From contig BFAR01000032.1 of NCBI GenBank assembly GCA_008974855.1, forward strand, positions 1 to 8,915: a stretch of DNA of 8,915 nucleotides, in the 5' to 3' direction. The DNA is from an archaeon MnTg01 (GTDB lineage: Archaea > Thermoproteota > Nitrososphaeria > Nitrososphaerales > Nitrosopumilaceae). Under the pieces are notes generated by a model that was not told where the DNA came from, ran no database searches, and saw only the letters and a program-made list of their open reading frames with translations. This document shows, piece by piece, positions 1 through 4,575 of this stretch. Position 1 is the first letter of the stretch. Each line of letters starts with the position of its first letter. The position numbers and the translations under genes are program-made.

Positions 1-13
1 TTCGTTTTGACAT
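1..13 (-). CDS. Possible 5' end of an unidentified gene (first 4 codons)
   Basis: An ATG on the minus strand at 13-11 opens a frame (Met-Ser-Lys-Arg) that leaves the window at once, so the product cannot be named. The only support is context. An AT-rich box at 36-45 is centred about 27 bases upstream, the spacing expected for a leaderless archaeal transcript, and the ATG lies 36 bases after the stop of the acetyltransferase gene on the same strand. A plus-strand gene ending near position 8 or 29 cannot be excluded. Confidence 0.25.
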
Positions 14-35
14 TGCGCTACAAGTTTAAACTGAG

Positions 36-45
36 TTATTTATTT
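36..45 (-). promoter_or_regulatory. Putative TATA box for the gene starting at 13
   Basis: The minus strand reads AAATAAATAA, centred about 27 bases before the ATG at 13. This is the usual distance of an archaeal TATA box from a leaderless start. In an AT-rich intergenic region such a match can arise by chance. Confidence 0.3.
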
Positions 46-49
46 GAAT

Positions 50-550
50 CTAGTAATCAAACTCAATTGCCATCAAAAAAGAATCTTCGCCATCACGATA
101 ATACGCTTTTAACCTCTGTCTAATAATAAATCCAAGTTTTTCATATAGTCGTACTCCTTCTGTATTACTACATCTAACTTCAAGATAAAATTCATCGCAT
201 TTTTTGATTTTAACTCCATTCATTGATTCTTCTACAATGGCTTTACCAATTCCTTTTTTGCGATGCTGTTCTATCACTGCAATGGATACCATATGTCCTT
301 TCTTTACAAATCCCAATTTTTTAAAATTTGAAAATCCATATTCTGTTTTACACATAATGTATCCAATGGCTCTACCATCAATTTCTGCTACAAGAAATGC
401 CTCTGGCAATTCAGATAATAGGCTCTCATAGAAATAATCAGAATAGTGTTCAGGGAGAGTTTTCATATTGATTTCCATTACTGGAATCAAATCTGAAGGA
501 TCACATCTTCTAATTACACAATTCCCTATTTGTCGAAGTATTACTTGCAT
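50..550 (-). CDS. Archaeal N-terminal protein acetyltransferase (Ard1/NatA, RimI-type GNAT)
   Basis: This is a single-domain GNAT enzyme of 166 residues that transfers acetyl from acetyl-CoA to the alpha-amino group of nascent or ribosomal proteins in the cytoplasm. The acetyl-CoA loop RKKGIG lies at residues 97-102, after the beta-strand GHMVSIAV (85-92). LPEHY (32-36), YGFSN (71-75), YLEVRCSN (122-129), LYEKLGF (135-141) and YYRDGEDSFLMA (150-161) closely resemble the Sulfolobus Ard1/NatA sequence as I remember it. By that alignment E34 matches its substrate-selecting Glu35, and H86 and E124 match its catalytic His88 and Glu127. I chose the ATG at 550; a TTG directly before it (553) would add one residue. 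A TATA-like box is centred 25 bases upstream, so the transcript is probably leaderless. The family is clear; exact N-terminal specificity is inferred. Often annotated rimI. Confidence 0.9.
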   Translation of the reverse strand: MQVILRQIGNCVIRRCDPSDLIPVMEINMKTLPEHYSDYFYESLLSELPEAFLVAEIDGRAIGYIMCKTEYGFSNFKKLGFVKKGHMVSIAVIEQHRKKGIGKAIVEESMNGVKIKKCDEFYLEVRCSNTEGVRLYEKLGFIIRQRLKAYYRDGEDSFLMAIEFDY

Positions 551-570
551 CAATATTGATAATTAATTCA

Positions 571-579
571 TATATTTAT
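571..579 (-). promoter_or_regulatory. Putative TATA box of the acetyltransferase gene
   Basis: The minus strand reads ATAAATATA, centred about 25 bases before the ATG at 550, in keeping with leaderless transcription. No Shine-Dalgarno sequence is visible before the start, which fits. Confidence 0.45.
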
Positions 580-602
580 TTTTGAGTATTTTTTTCGAAC
601 TA

Positions 603-611
603 GTATATTTT
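603..611 (+). promoter_or_regulatory. Putative TATA box of the site-2 protease gene
   Basis: The plus strand reads GTATATTTT, centred about 46 bases before the ATG at 653, which would put transcription start near 633 and leave a leader of about 20 bases without a Shine-Dalgarno sequence. The 99-base gap at 554-652 therefore seems to hold two back-to-back promoters; I see nothing else in it. Confidence 0.35.
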
Positions 612-652
612 AACCGCAAAAGCATTAATGTACAAACTCTCGATGATAAAGA

Positions 653-1741
653 ATGAGTGAACCAACCCAGGAAGAAGTTATTTCAATAGTTTCTTCACAA
701 TTTCAGGTCACAACCGTAGATCTGACGTTAGATACTCTAAAATTTCGAATAGAAGATAGAGAATTCAAGACAGGATTTGTAGAACTCGCTCAAAGATTAG
801 AATCGCGGGATCTTATTTGTAGAATGGCAAAAACTTCAGAGGGTACGTATGTTCTAGTAAATAGATTCCCCCCAAGAAAACAACGAAAATTATTACCAGG
901 ATCATGGTTGCCTAGGATTCTTTTTGTCATAGTTATTGGATTTGTAATGATTGACGGTTATTACAGAACAATTGCTGCAAATTCTCTAGTAGATATTGGA
1001 GACCCTTTTGAAATAGCAATTATCTATACAATTTCTTTGGTAGGTATTTTGGGAATACATGAATCAGGTCATTTGATTGTTGCAAAGTTCCATAAACTCA
1101 AAACATCATGGCCATACTTTATTCCAGGAATTCCAATCTATGGTATTCCTACTTTTGGAGCTGTTATTACTTCAAGAGGATTAACAGTTAACAGACACAT
1201 TCTATTTGATGTTGCAATTGCAGGACCTATTGCAGGTTTAGTTATTACAATGATTGTCTTAATGTATGGTGCATACACTGCACCAGTGATTACAGATGAA
1301 CTTGCTGAAGATTTATTCTCACAATCTCAATTAATTGAAATGAATGAACCATTACTGATGATAGCAACTCTTGCAATGTTTGGAAAAGGTGGTCAGGGAG
1401 AAGAGGTAATAATGACACCAGTTTTGTTTGCAGCATGGCTAGGATTTTTAATTACATTTTTGAATTTACTTCCAGCATGGCAGCTTGACGGGGGCCATAT
1501 GGCACGAGCACTTTTTGGAGCAAAATGGCATAGAATTGGAACATATGCAAGTATTGGTGTTCTTGTTTTGTTAAATTACTGGGTAATGGCGATGTTTATC
1601 TTACTTCTAAGTACAAGAAGTCCAAGTGCAATGCCACTTGATGATGTTTCACCAGTTCCTAAGAACAGAAAATTTATGTATATAGTAATAGTAGTGCTTG
1701 CCATTTTATGTGCACCAATCCCTCCATCAATGTTACCTTAA
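653..1741 (+). CDS. M50 family site-2 protease (intramembrane zinc metalloprotease)
   Basis: This 362-residue membrane protein belongs to the S2P/M50 family, which cuts substrate proteins inside the membrane, typically in regulated proteolysis of membrane-held factors. The zinc motif HESGH (HExxH) is at residues 136-140. The second motif, N-x-x-P-x-x-x-LDG, is at 271-280 (NLLPAWQLDG), giving the third ligand D279. About six or seven hydrophobic segments are visible, near 88-105, 119-135, 183-208, 255-275, 300-320 and 341-358. PYFIPG followed by GTFGA-like residues (FGAVI, 168-172) recalls the plant and cyanobacterial EGY branch. Residues 1-75 form a soluble N-terminal region with no motif I can name, and there is no PDZ domain. 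An in-frame TAA at 647-649 fixes the start at 653 or later. The last 9 bases overlap the convergent LarA-like gene. The substrate is unknown and neighbours do not indicate one. Confidence 0.9.
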   Translation: MSEPTQEEVISIVSSQFQVTTVDLTLDTLKFRIEDREFKTGFVELAQRLESRDLICRMAKTSEGTYVLVNRFPPRKQRKLLPGSWLPRILFVIVIGFVMIDGYYRTIAANSLVDIGDPFEIAIIYTISLVGILGIHESGHLIVAKFHKLKTSWPYFIPGIPIYGIPTFGAVITSRGLTVNRHILFDVAIAGPIAGLVITMIVLMYGAYTAPVITDELAEDLFSQSQLIEMNEPLLMIATLAMFGKGGQGEEVIMTPVLFAAWLGFLITFLNLLPAWQLDGGHMARALFGAKWHRIGTYASIGVLVLLNYWVMAMFILLLSTRSPSAMPLDDVSPVPKNRKFMYIVIVVLAILCAPIPPSMLP

Positions 1742-2815
1742 GAGGATTCTTGCGCCATCAGAAACAACTGCTACTTTTTGATTGATTCCTTGCACTTTTA
1801 GTATATGATCCATTGCTCTTTTAATGCCTCCAAAAGAAACTAAATTCAATTTTTTCGTATAAAATTCAGGCAAAATAGAAACTAATGCAATTTGGAATCT
1901 CTTTTGAATTTCTGTTAAGAACAAAAGGTCTTCCATTCCATCTACATATTTTACAGGTTCTTTCAGTCTTTCAAGACTCAATCTACCTTCTATGAATTGT
2001 TGAATAGCTTCAGAGCCAATTCCATTCTTACATTCTGCCAAAAGCACTGCTAGTCCATTATCTTTTATAGCTTCACTACAATTCCATAGAGAAGATAATG
2101 ATTTACTAAGTGTATCATTACTTGCATCTTTTCCCGTACTAATCATCAAAGTACGATGTTTTTCAACCTGCTTTATAGCAGATTCGCCAAATGGTTTAGA
2201 GATTGTCATGGTTGAGGATGGATGGCCAATAGATAAATCAAATATACCGTTTTGGTTTGCTGTTATTTCAATTCCTAAGATTTCAAAAGAGTCTACAAAT
2301 TTTTTGGCAATCTGCATGTTATCAATTGTTTCACCAGGAGATGGAAGATCACCTTTTCGTTGTTGATATGCAGTAAGCATTTGTTCATTTCCAAATTTCT
2401 TAATTAACCTAGTTGCTATAGTTTCAAAACCAAATAATCCATCTAATTCCATTTCTCCAACAAAAACAAGGCTAGAATTGGAAAGATTTTCATCCCTAAA
2501 CTCAGAAATTGTACTTCCTTCAGGAAGGAATGATTTAACATGGGTCAGAATTGTTCTATCAGCAAAAATTCTTGGTTTTGGAAAAGATTTTTGTTCACAT
2601 TTTTCAAAAATAGTCGATATGGTTTTTTGAACAGATTTAGAGTAATTGAGAATTACAAGCTCCATTTGTTTTGCTAAATCAAATGTGTCAAGCTTTTCTG
2701 CTAGTTCAGAATCAGTAAGTGATTTGCCTTGAGAATCTACTTGTTGGTCTAGATTCTCAGCTCTTATATCGAGTACAATCTCAGTTTTACCGTAATTTAG
2801 CCAGATTTCAGGCAC
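1733..2815 (-). CDS. LarA-family (DUF2088) protein, probably catalytically inactive
   Basis: The 360-residue product resembles nickel-dependent lactate racemase LarA (usually about 420 residues) at both ends. The N-terminal strand is LNYGKTEIVLDI (6-17). The C-terminal half has a Rossmann-like layout with a LarA-style LLAECKNGIGSEA segment (258-270) and a VAVVSDGARIL tail (348-358). Where LarA has the EPHYFAGFSGGAK motif, this protein reads ELDGLFGFETIAT (123-135). Aligned without gaps, D125 replaces the catalytic histidine and T135 replaces the lysine that tethers the nickel-pincer cofactor. The DxTRPxP-type loop also appears lost (N57, K60 instead of Asp, Arg). I therefore infer no racemase activity; its role is unknown. 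I prefer the GTG at 2815 because the family motif begins right after it and an AT box lies 26 bases upstream. A TTG at 2833 would add six residues without family support. It diverges from pyrE. Confidence 0.72.
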   Translation of the reverse strand: MPEIWLNYGKTEIVLDIRAENLDQQVDSQGKSLTDSELAEKLDTFDLAKQMELVILNYSKSVQKTISTIFEKCEQKSFPKPRIFADRTILTHVKSFLPEGSTISEFRDENLSNSSLVFVGEMELDGLFGFETIATRLIKKFGNEQMLTAYQQRKGDLPSPGETIDNMQIAKKFVDSFEILGIEITANQNGIFDLSIGHPSSTMTISKPFGESAIKQVEKHRTLMISTGKDASNDTLSKSLSSLWNCSEAIKDNGLAVLLAECKNGIGSEAIQQFIEGRLSLERLKEPVKYVDGMEDLLFLTEIQKRFQIALVSILPEFYTKKLNLVSFGGIKRAMDHILKVQGINQKVAVVSDGARILLR

Positions 2816-2836
2816 AATTAAACAAAAATACAAACC

Positions 2837-2845
2837 AAAATAAAT
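2837..2845. promoter_or_regulatory. Candidate shared TATA-like element between the LarA-like gene and pyrE
   Basis: The only strongly AT-rich block in the 50-base divergent gap is AAAATAAAT (plus strand). Its centre (2841) is 25 bases from the pyrE ATG at 2866 and 26 bases from the GTG at 2815 on the other strand. Both distances fit leaderless archaeal starts, so one element may position polymerase in both directions. This is inferred from spacing only. Confidence 0.35.
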
Positions 2846-2865
2846 CCAGTTTAGTTAATTTTTGT

Positions 2866-3474
2866 ATGGAATTTGTAAAAGAGTTTGCAACCTTTTTACA
2901 TCAAAATGAGGTAATAAAATTTGGCGATTTTACCCTTTCAAGTGGAAAAAACAGCTCATACTATGTTGATTTAAGGTTGGTTTCTAGTTTTCCTCATCAA
3001 TTCCGTAAGATGATAAAGAATCTCCAAGATTTAATTTCAGAAGAAATAGGATTTGATAATTTTGATACTCTAGCATCTGTTCCTACTGGAGGTCTAGTAA
3101 TTGCCTCTGCACTTGCAATTGAAACAGTGAAACCTCTAATTTACGTTAGAACTAAACCAAAAGAATATGGTACATCAAAATCAATTGAAGGAAAAACCCA
3201 TCAAGGAATGAAGGTGTTAATGATTGATGATGTAGCAACTACAGGAGGCTCAGTCGTAAATAGCATTAAGCTTCTAAAAGAAGCTGGAATAGTTGTTACA
3301 GATGCATATGTAATTATTGACAGATTAGAAGGTGCAGAAAAACTCTTGGAATCAGTGGGAGTAAAGATGCATCAACTTACCGATATTATAGAAATAACAA
3401 ATTCATTACACGAGAAAAATTTAGTTAGTGATGAGGTTTTAAAAAAAATTCAATCCCAAGTAGCTCAAAACTAA
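2866..3474 (+). CDS. pyrE: Orotate phosphoribosyltransferase
   Basis: The 202-residue cytoplasmic enzyme joins orotate and PRPP to give orotidine 5'-monophosphate, the fifth step of de novo pyrimidine synthesis. The PRPP-binding signature is VLMIDDVATTGGS at residues 117-129. The mobile catalytic loop with R95, K97 and K99 is in YVRTKPKEYGTSKSIEG (93-109). The N-terminal FGDFTLSSGKNSSYYVDLR (19-37) is the typical orotate-site region, and SVPTGG (71-76) follows. The frame stays open upstream to 2719, but that part lies antisense to the LarA-like gene and does not look like PyrE. The ATG at 2866 gives the usual family length and has an AT box 25 bases upstream. No other pyrimidine gene is adjacent, and pyrF is not in the window. 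Confidence 0.95.
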   Translation: MEFVKEFATFLHQNEVIKFGDFTLSSGKNSSYYVDLRLVSSFPHQFRKMIKNLQDLISEEIGFDNFDTLASVPTGGLVIASALAIETVKPLIYVRTKPKEYGTSKSIEGKTHQGMKVLMIDDVATTGGSVVNSIKLLKEAGIVVTDAYVIIDRLEGAEKLLESVGVKMHQLTDIIEITNSLHEKNLVSDEVLKKIQSQVAQN

Positions 3475-3478
3475 ATTT

Positions 3479-3486
3479 AAAAAAAA
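3479..3486 (-). terminator. T-run terminator of the C/D sRNA
   Basis: Eight consecutive T on the minus strand begin 3 bases after the end of the proposed sRNA terminal stem (3490). Archaeal RNA polymerase stops at such T-runs without needing a hairpin. The run sits 4 bases beyond the pyrE stop on the other strand. Confidence 0.45.
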
Positions 3487-3489
3487 TTT

Positions 3490-3552
3490 GGCAGCTCAGT
3501 CAAATGCCTTCACATCATTTTTCAGATATAACTCTGATTCTTCATTGCGGCC
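3490..3552 (-). ncRNA. Box C/D guide sRNA candidate (two guides, 23S rRNA targets)
   Basis: Read on the minus strand, this 63-base segment has the full order of an archaeal C/D sRNA, which directs 2'-O-methylation of RNA by the L7Ae-Nop5-fibrillarin complex. Box C is ATGAAGA at 3545-3539 (one change from RTGATGA). A 13-base guide follows at 3538-3526. Box D' is CTGA at 3525-3522, then a 3-base spacer, box C' ATGATGT at 3518-3512, a 12-base guide at 3511-3500 and box D CTGA at 3499-3496. Flanks GGCCGC (3552-3547) and GCTGCC (3495-3490) form a terminal stem with 5 of 6 pairs. A TATA-like box lies about 27 bases upstream and a T8 run follows. From memory of conserved 23S rRNA, the D guide pairs with CAAAUGCCU and the D' guide with UAU(A/G)ACUCU, both in domain IV. 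Expression and targets are inferred. Confidence 0.72.
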
Positions 3553-3574
3553 ATATTACATAGGTAGTTACTAG

Positions 3575-3585
3575 TTTTAAAATTA
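3575..3585 (-). promoter_or_regulatory. Putative TATA box of the C/D sRNA
   Basis: The minus strand reads TAATTTTAAAA. Its centre at 3580 is about 27 bases upstream of 3552-3553, where the sRNA terminal stem begins. The match between this distance and the RNA boundary supports an independent transcription unit. Confidence 0.45.
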
Positions 3586-3597
3586 ATGTAAATTCCT

Positions 3598-3617
3598 TCC
3601 TAAAATGAGGATTTTTT
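3598..3617 (+). terminator. Weak hairpin plus T-run on the plus strand
   Basis: TCCT (3598-3601) and AGGA (3608-3611) can pair around a 6-base loop and are followed by six T (3612-3617). It could stop plus-strand transcripts reading on from pyrE before they run antisense into the tRNA gene. The stem is only 4 bp, so support is weak. Confidence 0.22.
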
Positions 3618-3623
3618 GATAAG

Positions 3624-3697
3624 TGGGCCCGAAGGGCTTCGATCCCTTGGCTCACCGGTTATGAGCCGGTTACTCTACCAAGCTGAGTTACGGGCCC
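3624..3697 (-). tRNA. tRNA with CAU anticodon (elongator Met or Ile2)
   Basis: The minus strand folds into a complete uninterrupted cloverleaf of 74 bases including discriminator A. The acceptor stem is GGGCCCG/CGGGCCC, the D stem ACTC/GAGT, the anticodon stem ACCGG/CCGGT around CTCATAA (anticodon CAT), and the T stem AAGGG/CCCTT. CCA is not encoded. The G1-C72 pair argues against the initiator, which in Archaea normally has A1-U72. A CAU anticodon may belong to elongator tRNA-Met or to tRNA-Ile2, whose C34 is modified to agmatidine; I cannot separate these by eye. Two unusual points: position 10 pairs as A-T rather than the common G-C, and the T-loop is ATCGAAG, with A instead of T at position 54. 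Both strands of every stem still pair, so I read it as functional. Confidence 0.9.
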
Positions 3698-3722
3698 CAC
3701 GCAAAAAAGGTTCTATCCTCAG

Positions 3723-3730
3723 TATAAAAT
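3723..3730 (-). promoter_or_regulatory. Putative TATA box of the CAU tRNA
   Basis: The minus strand reads ATTTTATA, centred about 30 bases before the tRNA 5' end at 3697, suitable for a start a few bases upstream of the mature end. It lies in the 42-base gap after the CADD-like gene, on the same strand. Confidence 0.4.
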
Positions 3731-3739
3731 GTTATAGAG

Positions 3740-4375
3740 TTAACAATAAGATTCGTAACAACTATCAAGTAACATATTTTGTGCAGAAATTGATTTTTCT
3801 GCAATTTCAAATAATTCTTCCTTTTTAGATGAAGTTTGTTCAAGAGCTTTTCTCCAAGCAGCTGCATGTCTGATATCTGCTTCAGTGTGTAACTTGAAGT
3901 ATTCAGTAGCTTGTTCACTTGAAATTCCATAGAATTCTACTAATCCCTCAAGTTTTATTTGGCTTATTTTTGGAATTTCTTTTTCAAATGCATACATTGC
4001 ACATGATCCCCCTTCAAATGAATTCATCAATGATGAAAGTTGTGAAACTGCTTGAATAGTTTTAGGGAGGCCAGCATAATGTTCTAAATCTTTTTCATCG
4101 ACACCTAATGAGCAAGCAAACCTCATCCATGGTTTAATGTGCTGAATTTCTTCTTCTTGATTTGATGTTAATTCACTTTTTAAAGAATCAGGGGCTTGCT
4201 CAATTATAGGAGTCATAAATGATGGTACGGATTTAACAAGTTGATAATATTCTTTTGAATATCCTGTAAGAGAATCTAATGAAAGCTTTCCATCTGACCA
4301 CATTTCATAAAATGGATGTTTGAGTAAACTTCTTTCTTCAATCATTTCATCAATTCTTTTTATAAGAGAATTCAT
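3740..4375 (-). CDS. CADD-like heme-oxygenase-fold diiron protein; probable self-sacrificing p-aminobenzoate synthase
   Basis: This 211-residue cytoplasmic protein belongs to the TenA/PqqC-like helical fold and most resembles Chlamydia CADD and Nitrosomonas NE1434, which supply the p-aminobenzoate ring for folate. LLKHPFYEMWSDGKLS (17-32) matches the CADD segment holding Tyr27, so Y23 is the likely sacrificed tyrosine. K141 matches CADD Lys152. Metal ligands visible are H79 with E74-E76 nearby (EEEIQH), E131 (AFEKEIP), H163, D167 and H170 (KLHTEADIRH). The first glutamate is uncertain because spacing to H79 is shorter than I recall for CADD. Alignment is from memory. The ATG at 4375 starts the family-like region; a longer in-frame start at 4480 would run into the tRNA-Glu gene. 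An AT-rich box lies 26 bases upstream. In an ammonia oxidiser the ring would feed folate or methanopterin synthesis. A thiaminase/TenA role is the alternative. Confidence 0.8.
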   Translation of the reverse strand: MNSLIKRIDEMIEERSLLKHPFYEMWSDGKLSLDSLTGYSKEYYQLVKSVPSFMTPIIEQAPDSLKSELTSNQEEEIQHIKPWMRFACSLGVDEKDLEHYAGLPKTIQAVSQLSSLMNSFEGGSCAMYAFEKEIPKISQIKLEGLVEFYGISSEQATEYFKLHTEADIRHAAAWRKALEQTSSKKEELFEIAEKSISAQNMLLDSCYESYC

Positions 4376-4395
4376 GACTTTAATCCTAGAAAACT

Positions 4396-4406
4396 GATAA
4401 AAAAAT
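4396..4406 (-). promoter_or_regulatory. Putative TATA box of the CADD-like gene
   Basis: The minus strand reads ATTTTTTTATC, centred at 4401, 26 bases before the ATG at 4375. This fits a leaderless transcript. Sequence quality as a TATA box is only moderate. Confidence 0.3.
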
Positions 4407-4424
4407 CTTTGCAGTTCCCAAAAG

Positions 4425-4431
4425 ATTTTAT
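4425..4431 (+). promoter_or_regulatory. Putative TATA box of tRNA-Glu
   Basis: ATTTTAT is centred about 29 bases before the mature tRNA 5' end at 4457. A second AT-rich block at 4434-4442 is too close to fit as well. Confidence 0.3.
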
Positions 4432-4456
4432 GGATAAAATAACTGGATGCAAACGG

Positions 4457-4552
4457 GCTCCTGTGGTGTAGACCGGTCAAGCATACCGCCCTTTCAAGGC
4501 GGTGATCCCGGGTTCAAAATCAAAAACGATGAAAGTCCCGGCGGGAGCACCA
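4457..4552 (+). tRNA. tRNA-Glu (UUC) with a 17-base intron in the T-loop and encoded CCA
   Basis: The acceptor stem is GCTCCTG/CGGGAGC (one G-U pair), the D stem GTGT/GCAT, and the anticodon stem CCGCC/GGCGG around CTTTCAA, giving anticodon TTC for glutamate. The T stem is CCGGG/CCCGG, but 24 bases separate its two strands instead of 7. Removing 4519-4535 leaves the normal T-loop TTCAAAT, so the intron lies between positions 59 and 60. The gene also encodes the 3' end: discriminator A at 4549, then CCA at 4550-4552. The intron forms an exact bulge-helix-bulge (see the intron entry), so this is a spliced functional gene and not a broken one. The polyprenyl synthase gene begins 23 bases downstream on the same strand. 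Confidence 0.93.
4519..4535 (+). other. Non-canonical tRNA intron (position 59/60) with bulge-helix-bulge
   Basis: The precursor folds as follows: outer helix CCGGG/CCCGG (T stem), central 4-bp helix TTCA (4513-4516) with TGAA (4530-4533), 3-base bulge AAA (4517-4519), inner TC/GA helix (4520-4521 with 4528-4529) closing a 6-base loop, and 3-base bulge AGT (4534-4536). Cutting each bulge after its second base, as the archaeal splicing endonuclease does, releases exactly 17 bases and restores a 7-base T-loop. Confidence 0.88.
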
Positions 4553-4554
4553 AC

Positions 4555-4564
4555 TTATAATATA
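4555..4564 (+). promoter_or_regulatory. TATA-like block between tRNA-Glu and the polyprenyl synthase gene
   Basis: TTATAATATA sits 3 bases after the encoded CCA and is centred only 16 bases before the ATG at 4576. As a TATA box it would start transcription near 4586, inside the annotated frame. It may instead be a simple AT-rich spacer with tRNA and gene co-transcribed. Confidence 0.25.
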
Positions 4565-4575
4565 CTATCAAAAAT

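Noticed and set aside
1..120. Plus-strand open frame from the left edge to the TAA after 120
   Set aside because: Most of it is antisense to the acetyltransferase C-terminus, it has no recognisable motif, and an open stretch of 40 codons is not significant.
2719..2865. PyrE starting at 2719 (251 residues)
   Set aside because: The extra 49 residues do not resemble the family and lie antisense to the LarA-like coding sequence; ATG 2866 gives normal length and promoter spacing.
3624..3697. Initiator tRNA-Met, suggested by A54
   Set aside because: Archaeal initiators normally have A1-U72 and three G-C pairs in the anticodon stem next to the loop; this tRNA has G1-C72 and a different stem.
3475..3739. 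Small protein-coding gene around the CAU tRNA
   Set aside because: The frames here cross the tRNA cloverleaf or the sRNA elements and have no start context; the RNA genes explain the stretch.
4376..4480. CADD-like protein extended to a start at 4480
   Set aside because: It would begin inside the tRNA-Glu gene and adds sequence unlike the family; the ATG at 4375 begins at the family's usual N-terminus.
4457..4552. tRNA-Glu as a pseudogene with a damaged T arm
   Set aside because: The extra bases form an exact bulge-helix-bulge whose removal restores a perfect T-loop and all stems pair, so splicing explains it.
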